Notes: generated by a model from the sequence alone, not told the origin. A stretch of 64,000 bases of DNA from CAWDVH01 sp963805705 (GCA_963805705.1 CAWDVH010000001.1:2232001-2296000); one strand, 5' to 3'; counted from the first letter of the stretch, positions 34,998 to 44,086 are shown. Made by a program: numbers and translations.

Positions 34998-35659
34998 CGA
35001 GCCCAATCGCAGCCCAGGGGAGCACCCCCGAGTTGCGGCGGCCGCGACCATTGGAAGATAAGCTCCGGATCCCGCAGTTCAGCTTTCCTGTCCTTCCCAG
35101 GCGCCGGCTGACTGACCGCCTCGACCAGGCCACCCGCCGGCCCGTCACCCTGGTCCACGGGCCCGCGGGCGCCGGGAAGACGGTCGCGTGCGCGTCCTGG
35201 GCCGCCGCCAGCATGGCCACCCGGCGGGTCGTCTGGCTGACGCTGGAGGCCGAAGACCATCCCTGGCTCTGGGCTTATGTCTGCTGCGGGCTGGCCCGAA
35301 CGCGGGCCGTGCCCGCCGAGGCCCTGGAATCGCTGGCGGACGTCTCCACGGACGTCTTCCCCTTGCGCCTGGCCCAGGCGGCCAAGCTGTTCACCGAGCC
35401 CGTGGTGCTGGTGCTCGATGACGTGCAGACGGTGGCGAGCCACGACGCTGTGCGCCGGGGCCTGCGGGTACTGGCCCGCTATTGCCCGCCTGCCCTGCGC
35501 CTGGTCCTGTCCGGGCGCCCGCCCATGATCGGGCTGGACAGCCCGCGCCTCACCAATGACTTCGCCGAGATCGACGAAACTGACCTGGCCTGTACCGCCG
35601 ACGAGGCGGCCGCCTACCTCGCCCTGCTGGGCCGTGAGGCCACGCCCGCCCCGCACTAG
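34994..35659 (+). CDS. Orphan N-terminal NTPase domain of a MalT/LAL-type regulator
   Basis: 221 aa containing only the STAND-type P-loop domain: PLEDKLRIPQFSFPVLPRRRL (short parts match the MalT N-terminus), Walker A HGPAGAGKTV (55-64), sensor region VVWLTLEAEDHP, and Walker B VVLVLDDVQ about 137-145. It stops at RLTNDFAEIDETDLACTADEA, where full-length LAL proteins continue into winged-helix, TPR and LuxR HTH parts, none of which is found downstream in any frame. Either a truncated regulator or a deliberate stand-alone NTPase. Coupled to a 7-codon upstream ORF. Confidence 0.65.
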   Translation: MTSPIAAQGSTPELRRPRPLEDKLRIPQFSFPVLPRRRLTDRLDQATRRPVTLVHGPAGAGKTVACASWAAASMATRRVVWLTLEAEDHPWLWAYVCCGLARTRAVPAEALESLADVSTDVFPLRLAQAAKLFTEPVVLVLDDVQTVASHDAVRRGLRVLARYCPPALRLVLSGRPPMIGLDSPRLTNDFAEIDETDLACTADEAAAYLALLGREATPAPH

Positions 35660-35934
35660 CGAAACCGGTCTCGAAGCCGCACACACGCCCGGACGCCGCC
35701 GGGTTACCGCGTAAACCTGGGGACCCCCTCGCCCCAATATGGGGAATCGCTCCCGATGCCCGGCGCCGGCGGGCCGCCGTACGGTCGCGATGACTCATTC
35801 TCGCGATCGAGGCGCCGCCGCCCGGCGACGCGCCAAATTCCGGCGCAGCGCAACGTATCCGTGGCGGCGGCATCGCCTCTAGTACACCGATGAGCCTAGC
35901 CAGCGGGGCGGCCGGGATCAGGCAGGAGAGGGAC
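35660..35934 (+). promoter_or_regulatory. Upstream region of the haem peroxidase gene
   Basis: About 275 bp with a small hairpin CCCGG/CCGGG near 35690-35703 (possible terminator of the NTPase gene) and CCCC-aatat-GGGG near 35726. No gene is seen. TAGTAC at about 35880 is a weak -10 candidate. The peroxidase start is at 35935 with AGGAG upstream. Confidence 0.3.
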
Positions 35935-37692
35935 ATGGCGACCGGCAAGAAGCAGGACGGTGTCTCCCGGCGGCGGTTGCTGACCGGGGCGGGAGCAGCC
36001 GGTGCCGGGCTGGCGATCGGCGTGGTCGGGGGCATTCCCGGCGCCTCGGCGGCCACCGCCGGGGCGGGCGTCGCAGACGGGCCCGGGCTGGCGCATCCTG
36101 GCGCGCCGGCTGATAGCCGCCTGTTCGGGCGGATCTTCCCGTCGCTGCGGCCCTTCGCCGAGGCGACCGACGCAGTGCGGGCGGCCCTGCTGGAGGTCGG
36201 CGCCCCCGGCGGCATCATGGACGCGGGCGACGACCTGGCGGCCGGCCCGAAGAACCTGATCGTCGATCCGACGGTAAACGGCAACCCCACCGCGGCCAGC
36301 CCCTACGGGACCAACCCGGACAACCCGACGATGACCGCTGGATCGACGTTTGTCGGCCAGTTCACCGACCATGACATCACCTTCGACCAGACCTCATCGC
36401 TCGGCGTCCCGCAGAACCCGCTGGTCTCGCCGAACACCCGCACCCCCGCACTCGACCTGGACTCGGTGTTCGGCGGCGGCCCGGCCCTGCGCCCGGACCT
36501 GTACGTGCCCAACCAGGACGGGTCCGTCGGCCCCAAGCTGAAGATCGGTACCGGCGGGGTGCACGAGGACGTGCCGCGGGTGCCGAACGGGGACGGCACC
36601 TACACCGCGCTGCTCGGTGACCCGCGCAATGACGAGAACGTGATGGTCGCCGGGCTGCACTGCGGCCACATCCTGTTCTACAACCGGGTGATCGACGACC
36701 TGCCGGACTTCAGCCTGCGTGCCTTCCCCGCCGCCCGGCACGCAGACCTCTCCAATCGCTACGCCACATTCCTGATCGCCCGCCAGATCACCCAGTGGCA
36801 CTACCAGTGGCTGCTGGTCAACGAGCATCTCCCGCAGATCGCCGGCCAGGCCGTGGTCGACTCCGTGCTCGCCAGCGGAAACCGGTTCTACCGGCCGCCC
36901 CGCGGCGATGCGTTCATGCCGATCGAGTTCGGCGCCGCCGCCTACCGGTTCGGCCATTCCATGGTCCGCCCGTCCTACCGCGCCAACTTCACCAGCGGTA
37001 CCGGGGACAGCGCCAACCCGGCCGCCGACCCGTTCTTCGGCCTGGTCTTCGACGCCACCGAGCCTGATTTCAGCGCGCCGGTCAGCTATGACCGCGACGA
37101 CCTGCTCGGCGGCTTCCCCGCCGCCCGCCGCTACGTCGGCTGGCAGACCTTCTTCGACCTCGGAGACGGGCAGGTGAAGAACAACAAGAAGATCGACACG
37201 ACGATCTCCTCGGTCATGTTCACCCTGCCGCTGCCGGCCATCGCCCCGCACACGCAGACCTCGCCCACCGTGCTGCCCCAGCGCAACCTGCTGCGCCAGC
37301 TCACCTGGGGCCTGCCGTCCGGCCAGGCGGTGGCGCGGGCGATGGGCGCGAGCCCGCTGGCCCCCGCGGACCTCGGCGACATCGGCGACGTCTACCGGCC
37401 GTTCGCGGCCAGCACGCCGCTGTGGTACTACATCCTGGCCGAGGCCAAGGCCGCCGCCGACGGGGTCAACCTCGGCCCGGTCGGGGGCCGGATCGTGACC
37501 GAGACCCTCATCGGCCTGCTGCGCGCCGACCCGGCCAGCTACCTCAGCGCCAGCCCTGGCTTCCGGCCCTTCCTCGGCACCGACCTGGCCCTCGGGCCCA
37601 CCCCGGACACCAGTATCACCGGCAACCGCAGCTACACCCGCGCCCACTTCCTCCACTACGCCGGCGTCGTGTCCCCCGGCACCTACCGCTGA
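35935..37692 (+). CDS. Tat-exported haem peroxidase (animal-type/XPO family)
   Basis: 585 aa. Twin-arginine signal: SRRRLLTGAGAAGAG at 11-25 followed by a hydrophobic stretch and a probable cleavage after GASA (about 39). The mature protein has animal haem-peroxidase landmarks: distal His147 in GQFTDHDITFD, the GDPRNDENVMVAGLHCGHILFYNRV block (GDxRxxEN...H...F.N), and proximal His in AAYRFGHSMVRPSY. It predicts a secreted, haem-bearing peroxidase oxidising halides or organic substrates with H2O2. AGGAG lies before ATG 35935. Such proteins are scattered in bacteria; it belongs to the accessory block. Substrate unknown. Confidence 0.88.
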   Translation: MATGKKQDGVSRRRLLTGAGAAGAGLAIGVVGGIPGASAATAGAGVADGPGLAHPGAPADSRLFGRIFPSLRPFAEATDAVRAALLEVGAPGGIMDAGDDLAAGPKNLIVDPTVNGNPTAASPYGTNPDNPTMTAGSTFVGQFTDHDITFDQTSSLGVPQNPLVSPNTRTPALDLDSVFGGGPALRPDLYVPNQDGSVGPKLKIGTGGVHEDVPRVPNGDGTYTALLGDPRNDENVMVAGLHCGHILFYNRVIDDLPDFSLRAFPAARHADLSNRYATFLIARQITQWHYQWLLVNEHLPQIAGQAVVDSVLASGNRFYRPPRGDAFMPIEFGAAAYRFGHSMVRPSYRANFTSGTGDSANPAADPFFGLVFDATEPDFSAPVSYDRDDLLGGFPAARRYVGWQTFFDLGDGQVKNNKKIDTTISSVMFTLPLPAIAPHTQTSPTVLPQRNLLRQLTWGLPSGQAVARAMGASPLAPADLGDIGDVYRPFAASTPLWYYILAEAKAAADGVNLGPVGGRIVTETLIGLLRADPASYLSASPGFRPFLGTDLALGPTPDTSITGNRSYTRAHFLHYAGVVSPGTYR

Positions 37693-37743
37693 CCGCCGCC
37701 CGCTCCGGCGACCGGCGGCGATCAGAATGCGGGACAATGACGT

Positions 37744-38352
37744 GTGCCAAGTCGCCTGGTCGTGCTGGTATCGGGGGCAGGAACGAACCTGCAGGCGCTC
37801 CTCGACGCGTGCGCCGACAGCTCGTTCGGGGCCACGGTGGCGGCGGTCGGCGCCGACCGTGACGGCATCGCCGGGCTTGAGCGCGCGCGGGCGGCCCGCA
37901 TCCCGGTCTTCACCTGCCGGGTCAGGGACTACCCGCGCCGCGAGGACTGGGACCGCGCCATCACCGCCGCGTGCGCGCGGTGGGAGCCCGATCTGGTGAT
38001 CGCGGCCGGATTCATGAAGCTGCTCGGCGCCGATTTCCTGGCCTCCTTCGCCGGGCGCCTGATCAATACCCACCCCGCCTTGCTGCCGTCCTTCCCCGGC
38101 ATGCACGGGATACGGGAGGCACTGGAGTACGGCGTCAAGGTCACCGGCTGCACCGTCTTCATGGTGGACGCCGGGACCGACACCGGCCCGGTCATCGCCC
38201 AGGCCGCGGTGGCGGTCCGCGACGACGACGATGAGGCCTCGCTGCATGAGCGGGTCAAGGTCGCCGAGCGCTCGCTGCTGGTGCATACCGTGGGGCGGAT
38301 GGTCCGCGAGGGGTGGTCCGTCCAGGACCGGAAAGTGAGGATCGGGCCTTGA
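37744..38352 (+). CDS. purN: Phosphoribosylglycinamide formyltransferase (GAR transformylase)
   Basis: Transfers formyl from 10-formyl-THF to GAR in purine synthesis. 202 aa. N-terminal strand LVVLVSGAGTNLQALL, catalytic Asn/His in LINTHPALLPSFPG, and Asp in VDAGTDTGPVIAQ. GTG 37744 is the start. The TGA stop overlaps the TTG of purH (TTGA), so the two are translationally coupled. folD, supplying the folate, follows after purH. Confidence 0.96.
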   Translation: MPSRLVVLVSGAGTNLQALLDACADSSFGATVAAVGADRDGIAGLERARAARIPVFTCRVRDYPRREDWDRAITAACARWEPDLVIAAGFMKLLGADFLASFAGRLINTHPALLPSFPGMHGIREALEYGVKVTGCTVFMVDAGTDTGPVIAQAAVAVRDDDDEASLHERVKVAERSLLVHTVGRMVREGWSVQDRKVRIGP

Positions 38353-39929
38353 GCAAGATAGCTATCAGGCGAGCACTGGTCAGCGTCTACGACAAGACCG
38401 GACTGGAGGGCCTGGCCCGCGCGCTGCATGCGGCGGGGATCGAGATCGTCTCCACCGGCAGCACGGCTGAGGTCATCCGCGCGGCCGGGATCCCGGTGAC
38501 CGGCGTCGAGCAAGTCACCGGATTCCCCGAGTGCCTGGACGGCCGGGTCAAGACATTGCACCCGGGGGTGCACGCCGGCCTGCTCGCCGACCTCGGCCAG
38601 CAGGCGCACCGGGCGCAGCTTGAGGAGCTGCAGATCGCGCCCTTCGAGCTGCTCGTGTCCAACCTGTACCCGTTCGAGCAGACGGTGACCAGCGGGGCGG
38701 CGCCGCAGGAGTGCGTCGAGCAGATCGACATCGGCGGCCCGGCCATGGTGCGGGCCGCCGCGAAGAATCACGCCCGCGTGGCGGTCATCAGCAGCCCGTC
38801 GATGTACGGCGACGTGGAGGCGGCCGTCGCCAGCGGCGGCTTCTCGCTGGAGCACCGCCGCAGGCTCGCGGCCCTGGCCTTCGCGCACACCGCGGCCTAC
38901 GACAGCGCGGTCGCGTCCTGGTTTGCCGCCGCGTACGCGCCGGACGAGACCGCCCGCGATACCGGCTGGCCGGACGTGACCGGGGCGCTCTGGAGCCGCC
39001 GCGAGGTACTCCGCTACGGCGAGAATCCGCATCAGCGCGCGGCCCTGTACGTCAGCGGCGCGGCCACCGCGGCTCCTGCGGCTACCGGGGTGGCCGGCGC
39101 CGAGCAGCTGCACGGCAAGGCCATGTCCTACAACAACTACGTCGACGCCGACGCGGCCCGGCGCGCGGCCTTCGATTTCGCCGAGCCCTGCGTGGCCATC
39201 ATGAAGCACTCCAACCCGTGCGGCCTGGCCGTCGGCGCCGACCTGGCCGATGCCCACCGCAAGGCGCACGCGTGCGACCCGGTGTCGGCGTACGGCGGCG
39301 TCATCGCGGCCAACGGCGTGGTCACGGTGGCCCTGGCCGAGCAGATCGCCGAGATTTTCACCGAGGTCGTGATCGCCCCTGACTTCGATCCCGCGGCCCT
39401 CGACATCCTGACCAGGAACAAGAACCGGCGGCTGCTGCGCTGCCCGCCCCCGCAGGCCGGCCCGGCCACCGAGTGGCGGCCCGTGAGCGGCGGGATGCTG
39501 CTGCAGTCCGCTGACCGCATCACCGAGCCGGGCGATGCGCCGCAGAACTGGCGGCTGGCGGCAGGCCAGCCGGCGGGCACGGACCTCCTGCGCGATCTGG
39601 CGTTCGCCTGGCGGGCCTGCCGGGCCGTCAAGTCGAACGCGATCCTGCTGGCGTCCGGGCAGGCCACGGTCGGCATCGGCATGGGCCAGGTCAACCGGGT
39701 GGACTCCGCCGCTCTGGCGGTGCAGCGGGCCGGTGACCGGGCGGCCGGGTCCGCCGCGGCCAGCGATGCCTACTTCCCGTTCGCCGACGGGCTGCAGGTG
39801 CTGGCGCGGGCGGGCGTGCGCGCGGTGGCCGAGCCCGGCGGCTCCATCCGTGACCAGGAGGTGATCGACGCCGCGCAGGCCGCCGGGATCACGCTGTATC
39901 TCACCGGGGTCCGGCACTTCTACCACTGA
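38349..39929 (+). CDS. purH: Bifunctional AICAR transformylase/IMP cyclohydrolase
   Basis: Last two steps to IMP. 526 aa. N-terminal MGS/cyclohydrolase domain (RRALVSVYDKTGLE, STGSTAEVIRAAG, GRVKTLHPGVHAG) then the AICARFT domain with catalytic KHSNPCGLA and QVNRVDSA; PGGSIRDQEVIDAA and LTGVRHFYH at the end. TTG 38349 is the start: GAGG lies 8 nt upstream and it overlaps the purN stop; the ATG 36 bp earlier lies inside purN and adds only non-homologous residues. Confidence 0.96.
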   Translation: MSKIAIRRALVSVYDKTGLEGLARALHAAGIEIVSTGSTAEVIRAAGIPVTGVEQVTGFPECLDGRVKTLHPGVHAGLLADLGQQAHRAQLEELQIAPFELLVSNLYPFEQTVTSGAAPQECVEQIDIGGPAMVRAAAKNHARVAVISSPSMYGDVEAAVASGGFSLEHRRRLAALAFAHTAAYDSAVASWFAAAYAPDETARDTGWPDVTGALWSRREVLRYGENPHQRAALYVSGAATAAPAATGVAGAEQLHGKAMSYNNYVDADAARRAAFDFAEPCVAIMKHSNPCGLAVGADLADAHRKAHACDPVSAYGGVIAANGVVTVALAEQIAEIFTEVVIAPDFDPAALDILTRNKNRRLLRCPPPQAGPATEWRPVSGGMLLQSADRITEPGDAPQNWRLAAGQPAGTDLLRDLAFAWRACRAVKSNAILLASGQATVGIGMGQVNRVDSAALAVQRAGDRAAGSAAASDAYFPFADGLQVLARAGVRAVAEPGGSIRDQEVIDAAQAAGITLYLTGVRHFYH

Positions 39930-39955
39930 CGAGCGTCGGGCAAGATGGGACCGCT

Positions 39956-40831
39956 ATGACTGCGATCATCCTCGACGGCAAGGCCGCGGCCGCCGCGATA
40001 CGCGCTGACCTCACCCGCCGGGTGGCCAGCCTGGCCGGCCGCGGTGTCACGCCGGGGCTGGGCACGGTCCTAGTCGGCGACGACCCCGGCAGCCGGATCT
40101 ACGTGAACGCCAAGCACCGTGACTGCGCCCAGGTCGGCATCCTGTCGATCCGCCGTGACCTGCCCGCGGACGCGACCCAGCAGCAGGTGCAGGACGTCGT
40201 CGCCGAGCTGAACGCTGACCCGGCGTGCACCGCCTACATCGTGCAGCTCCCGCTGCCGGACGGACTCGACCCGCGCCCCGTCCTGGCCCTCATGGACCCG
40301 GCCAAGGACGCGGACGGCCTGCACCCGGTCAACCTCGGGAATCTCGTCCTGGGCGAGCCGGCCCCGCTGCCGTGCACGCCGCACGGGATCGTCGAGCTGC
40401 TGCGCCGCTTCGATGTGCCCATCGCCGGCGCCGAGGTCACCGTGATCGGCCGCGGGATCACCGTCGGCCGCTCGCTCGGCCTGCTGCTGACCCGCCGCAG
40501 CGAGAACGCTACGGTGACCCTCTGCCACACCGGCACCAAAGACCTCTCAAGACACACCAGGAACGCAGACATCGTGGTCGTTGCCGCCGGGCGCCCAGGC
40601 CTGCTGACCGCGGACATGATCAGGCCCGGTGCGGCCGTGCTGGACGTGGGCATCACCCGCACGGAGGCCGGCCTGCTCGGTGACGTCGACCCCGCGGTGG
40701 CCGAGGTGGCCGGTCATCTGGCGCCGATGCCCGGCGGGGTCGGCCCGATGACCAGGGCCATGCTGCTGGCCAACGTCGTGGCGGCGGCCGAGCTCCGGGC
40801 CGCCCGGCTGGGCGGCGAAGTAGGGCCCTAG
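39956..40831 (+). CDS. folD: Methylenetetrahydrofolate dehydrogenase/cyclohydrolase
   Basis: Makes 10-formyl-THF from methylene-THF. 291 aa. Catalytic Lys53 in SRIYVNAKHRDC, substrate Asp in DADGLHPVN, and the NADP-binding GRGITVGRSLGLLL; C-terminus APMPGGVGPMTRAML is diagnostic. ATG 39956 is 26 bp after purH, with GGGA upstream, so probably the same transcript as purNH. The product feeds both PurN and PurH. Confidence 0.96.
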   Translation: MTAIILDGKAAAAAIRADLTRRVASLAGRGVTPGLGTVLVGDDPGSRIYVNAKHRDCAQVGILSIRRDLPADATQQQVQDVVAELNADPACTAYIVQLPLPDGLDPRPVLALMDPAKDADGLHPVNLGNLVLGEPAPLPCTPHGIVELLRRFDVPIAGAEVTVIGRGITVGRSLGLLLTRRSENATVTLCHTGTKDLSRHTRNADIVVVAAGRPGLLTADMIRPGAAVLDVGITRTEAGLLGDVDPAVAEVAGHLAPMPGGVGPMTRAMLLANVVAAAELRAARLGGEVGP

Positions 40832-40836
40832 ACGGC

Positions 40837-40902
40837 CACCCCGCGGCTACTAACCAGTAACATGTGTGCGGGGTGCTGAGCCGGGTACCCCCCCGGGGGT
40901 TT
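40837..40902 (+). terminator. Paired hairpins after folD
   Basis: CACCCCGC (40837-40844) pairs perfectly with GCGGGGTG (40868-40875); the loop holds a second small hairpin TACT-aacc-AGTA. A second stem follows, ACCCCC/GGGGGT at about 40887-40900 and then TTT. Together they probably end the purNH-folD transcript before etfB. Confidence 0.5.
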
Positions 40903-40921
40903 GCGCGGCGGGTGCCGTTTG

Positions 40922-40936
40922 GCAGGCTTTACCTGC
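40922..40936 (+). promoter_or_regulatory. Palindrome upstream of etfB
   Basis: GCAGG-ctttac-type inverted repeat: GCAGG (40922-40926) with CCTGC (40932-40936), 79 bp before the etfB ATG. Operator-like in size and place; no regulator is known. Confidence 0.25.
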
Positions 40937-41014
40937 GCCGCCGGCGTCCAGTGCCCGGCGACGCGCAATCAGTGTCGGGTCCGCAGCTGTGCAGAGAGAG
41001 GTCGGCCGCCGGTC

Positions 41015-41794
41015 ATGAATATCGTCGTCTGCGTGAAGCAGGTTCCCGATACCGGGTCGGAACGCACGCTCAGGGCCGCTGACTCGACCCTTGACCGTGA
41101 TTCGTCCGATGTCTTCATCAACGAGCTTGATGAGTACGCGATCGAGGAGGGGCTGCGCCAGGCCGAGGCGCACGGGGGCGAGGTGACCATCTTGTCGATG
41201 GGCCCGCAGCGGGCCACCGAGTCCATTCGCAAGGCGCTGTCGATGGGCGCGGACAAGGCCGTGCACCTGGTCGACGACGGCCTGGCCGGATCCGACGTGC
41301 TGCAGACCTCCGCGGCGATCGCCCAGGTCCTGAGCCGGATCGGCTTTGACCTGGTGATCCTCGGCTCCGAGTCCACCGACGCCCGGATGGGCGTGCTGGC
41401 CGCGATGCTGGCCGAGCGGCTCGGCGTGCCGCAGATGTCCCTGGCCAGCAAGGTGGAGATCGATGGCTCCACGATCCGGATTAACCGCCGGGAGGACTAC
41501 GGCTACGACAAGGTCGAGGCCACCCTGCCCGCGATCCTCAGCGTGGTGGAGAAGACCAACGAGCCGCGCTACCCGTCCTTCAAGGGCATCATGGCGGCGA
41601 AGAAGAAGCCGGTCGAGACGATGAGCCTCGCCGACGCCGGGATCGAGCCTGACCAGATGGGCCTGGCCGCCAGCGCCACCGAGGTAGTGAGCTTCGCCAG
41701 CCGCCCGGCCCGGCAGGCGGGCACGATCGTGACCGATGACGGCGAGGGCGGCATCCAGGCCGCCGACTACCTCGCGGCGCAGAAGTTCATCTGA
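41015..41794 (+). CDS. etfB: Electron transfer flavoprotein, beta subunit
   Basis: 259-aa AMP-binding subunit of ETF, which takes electrons from acyl-CoA dehydrogenases and passes them to ETF-quinone oxidoreductase. Starts MNIVVCVKQVPDTG, typical of EtfB; INELDEYAIEEGLR and LSMGADKAVHL follow, and the signature VVEKTNEPRYPSFKGIMAAKKKP is near residue 190 (short parts quoted elsewhere as family-typical). ATG 41015 is where homology begins; upstream open frame is non-coding. etfA follows 42 bp later. Confidence 0.96.
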   Translation: MNIVVCVKQVPDTGSERTLRAADSTLDRDSSDVFINELDEYAIEEGLRQAEAHGGEVTILSMGPQRATESIRKALSMGADKAVHLVDDGLAGSDVLQTSAAIAQVLSRIGFDLVILGSESTDARMGVLAAMLAERLGVPQMSLASKVEIDGSTIRINRREDYGYDKVEATLPAILSVVEKTNEPRYPSFKGIMAAKKKPVETMSLADAGIEPDQMGLAASATEVVSFASRPARQAGTIVTDDGEGGIQAADYLAAQKFI

Positions 41795-41836
41795 CCAGCA
41801 CCCGAACTGACGGCTCCATCGGAAGGACTGCAGCAC

Positions 41837-42793
41837 ATGGCTGAGATCCTGGTACTCGTCGAGCACACCGGCGCCGACGTCAAGAAGGTCAGCTTCGAGC
41901 TGCTGACCCTGGCGCGCAAGTTCGGCGAGCCTGCGGCGGTCTGGACCGGGCCGGGCGCCGAGGAAGGCCGGGAGCGGCTGGCCGAGTTCGGCGCGGCGAA
42001 GGTCTACGTCGCGGCCGGCGAGGAGTTCGACGACTACGTGGCCGCGCCCAAGGCCGAGCTGCTCGCCTCCCTGGTGGCGGACAAGTCGCCGGGCGCTGTC
42101 CTGGTCGCCGGCACGGCCGAGGCCAGGGAGGTCGCGGCCCGGCTGGCGGTCAAGATATCCTCCGGACTGCTCACCGACGCGATCGACATCGGCGAGGGAC
42201 TGGTCGCCGAGCAGTCGATCTTCGGCGGCGCGATCGTCGTCCAGTCGAAGGTTCGCTCGGGCACGCCCATCATCGCGGTCCGGCCGAATGCGATCACCGC
42301 GGAGGCCGCCCCGGCCGCCGCCGAGATCGAGCCGGTGAGCATCCAGATCAGTGACGCCGCCAAGAGCGCGCGCATCACCGAGCGGGTCGTCGAGGAACGC
42401 GGCGACCGGCCCGAGCTCACCGAGGCTTCCGTCGTGGTCTCCGGCGGCCGCGGCGTCGGCAATACCGAGAACATGGCCCTGATCGAGGAACTCGCCGACT
42501 TGCTCGGCGGGGCGGTCGGCGCGTCACGGGCCGTGGTCGACGCCGGCTGGTACCCGCAGCAGTTCCAGGTCGGGCAGACGGGCAAGACGGTCTCGCCGCA
42601 GCTGTACGTGGCGATCGGCATCTCGGGCGCGATCCAGCACCGGGCCGGCATGCAGACCTCGAAGACGATCATGGTGGTGAACAAGGACCCGGAGGCGCCG
42701 ATCTTCGAGCTGGCCGACTTCGGCGTCGTCGGGGACCTGTTCAAGGTCGTTCCCCAGCTGACCGAGGAGATCAGCAAGCGCGCCCAGTCCTGA
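41837..42793 (+). CDS. etfA: Electron transfer flavoprotein, alpha subunit
   Basis: 318-aa FAD-binding partner of EtfB. MAEILVLVEH start, and the C-terminal FAD domain with VVSGGRGVGNTEN, GWYPQQFQVGQTGKTVSPQ-type block and LYVAIGISGAIQHRAG, then VVNKDPEAPIFELADFG. GGAAGGA precedes ATG 41837. It forms an operon with etfB. Electron acceptors or donors are not in the window. Confidence 0.96.
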   Translation: MAEILVLVEHTGADVKKVSFELLTLARKFGEPAAVWTGPGAEEGRERLAEFGAAKVYVAAGEEFDDYVAAPKAELLASLVADKSPGAVLVAGTAEAREVAARLAVKISSGLLTDAIDIGEGLVAEQSIFGGAIVVQSKVRSGTPIIAVRPNAITAEAAPAAAEIEPVSIQISDAAKSARITERVVEERGDRPELTEASVVVSGGRGVGNTENMALIEELADLLGGAVGASRAVVDAGWYPQQFQVGQTGKTVSPQLYVAIGISGAIQHRAGMQTSKTIMVVNKDPEAPIFELADFGVVGDLFKVVPQLTEEISKRAQS

Positions 42794-42832
42794 CAAGCCG
42801 TTTGGCAGGCGGCCGCGTGGCCCGCTCCCGGC

Positions 42833-42838
42833 TAGGCT
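42833..42838 (+). promoter_or_regulatory. Putative -10 (TAGGCT) of the cysteine desulfurase gene
   Basis: TAGGCT lies 9 nt before ATG 42848. A GAGG also sits 5 nt before the ATG, so a very short leader with a ribosome-binding site is likely. The same hexamer at the same spacing precedes mnmA. Confidence 0.45.
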
Positions 42839-42847
42839 GAGGCCATC

Positions 42848-44086
42848 ATGGGGACTATCGAGCGCGCTGACGGCCGTCCGCAGCCTGGACCGGAGCTCCG
42901 GCCGGATCCGGGCTCACCGGTGTACCTCGATCATGCGGCGACCACGCCGATGCTGCCCGAGGCGCTGGCCGCGATGACTGAGGAACTCGCCCAGGTCGGC
43001 AATCCGTCTTCCCTGCACAATGCCGGGCGCCGGGCGCGCCGGATCGTGGAGGAGTCACGCGAGCAGATCGCCGAGGCCTACGGAGCCCGGCCCAGCGAGG
43101 TGGTCTTCACCAGCGGCGGCACCGAGGCGGACAATCTCGCCATCAAGGGCCTGTACTGGGCGCGGCGGGCCGCCGATGACCGGCGCCGGCGAGTGCTCGC
43201 GACCGTCATCGAGCATCATGCCGTCCTGGACTGCGTGCGGTGGCTGGCTGACCATGAGGGAGCCGACGCCTGCGGGCTGCCGGTGGACGAGACCGGGCTG
43301 CTGAGCCCGGCCGTCCTGTGCGACGTCATCGAGGCCGACCCGGACAGCGTCGCGCTGATCAGCGTTATGTGGGCCAACAACGAGGTCGGGACGGTGCAGC
43401 CGATCGCCGAGCTCGCCGAGATCGCGCGCGAGCATCAGATCCCGTTCCACAGCGACGCCGTCCAGGCCGCCGGCCAGCTGCCGGTCGGCCTGGCGGTGAC
43501 CGGCGCCACCGCGCTGACGATCACGGCGCACAAGATCGGCGGTCCCGTGGGGGTCGGCGCGCTGCTGCTGGCCAGGAAGGCCGACCTGGTGCCCGTGCTG
43601 CATGGCGGCGGGCAGGAGCGGGACGTGCGCTCGGGCACGCTCGACGCCCCGGCGATCCGGGCGTTCGCCGTCGCCGTGCAGCTGGCCACCATGCGCCGTG
43701 GTGATGAGGCCAAGCGGCTGGCCGCCCTGCGGGATGACCTCATCGCGCAGGTGCTCACCGCGATCCCGGACGCGGTGCTGAACGGGACGCCGCCCGGTCC
43801 CGGCCGGCTGCCCGGCAACGCTCACTTCTCCTTCCCCGGCTGCGAGGGCGACGCGCTGCTGATGCTGCTGGACGCCAAGGGAATCGCCTGCTCGACCGGG
43901 TCGGCGTGCACGGCCGGAGTGGCGCAGCCGAGCCATGTCCTGCTGGCCATGGGCGCCGATGAGGCCAGGGCGCGCGGGTCCCTGCGGTTCTCGCTCGGCA
44001 GTTCCAGCTCCCAGGCGGATGTCGACGCGCTCGGCGCGGTGATCGGCGAGGTCGTCGAGCGCGCCCGCCGCGCCCGTTCCCGGTGA
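42848..44086 (+). CDS. Cysteine desulfurase (NifS/IscS class)
   Basis: PLP enzyme that removes sulfur from cysteine as a protein-bound persulfide. 412 aa. VYLDHAATTPM start, PLP Lys229 in ITAHKIGGPVG, GGGQERDVRSGT, and catalytic Cys354 in the loop CSTGSACTAG. The first ~22 residues are a non-conserved extension. mnmA is next, so the likely job is to supply sulfur for tRNA 2-thiouridine; a general Fe-S role is possible. The last bases and the stop lie in a 36-bp tandem repeat. Confidence 0.94.
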   Translation: MGTIERADGRPQPGPELRPDPGSPVYLDHAATTPMLPEALAAMTEELAQVGNPSSLHNAGRRARRIVEESREQIAEAYGARPSEVVFTSGGTEADNLAIKGLYWARRAADDRRRRVLATVIEHHAVLDCVRWLADHEGADACGLPVDETGLLSPAVLCDVIEADPDSVALISVMWANNEVGTVQPIAELAEIAREHQIPFHSDAVQAAGQLPVGLAVTGATALTITAHKIGGPVGVGALLLARKADLVPVLHGGGQERDVRSGTLDAPAIRAFAVAVQLATMRRGDEAKRLAALRDDLIAQVLTAIPDAVLNGTPPGPGRLPGNAHFSFPGCEGDALLMLLDAKGIACSTGSACTAGVAQPSHVLLAMGADEARARGSLRFSLGSSSSQADVDALGAVIGEVVERARRARSR

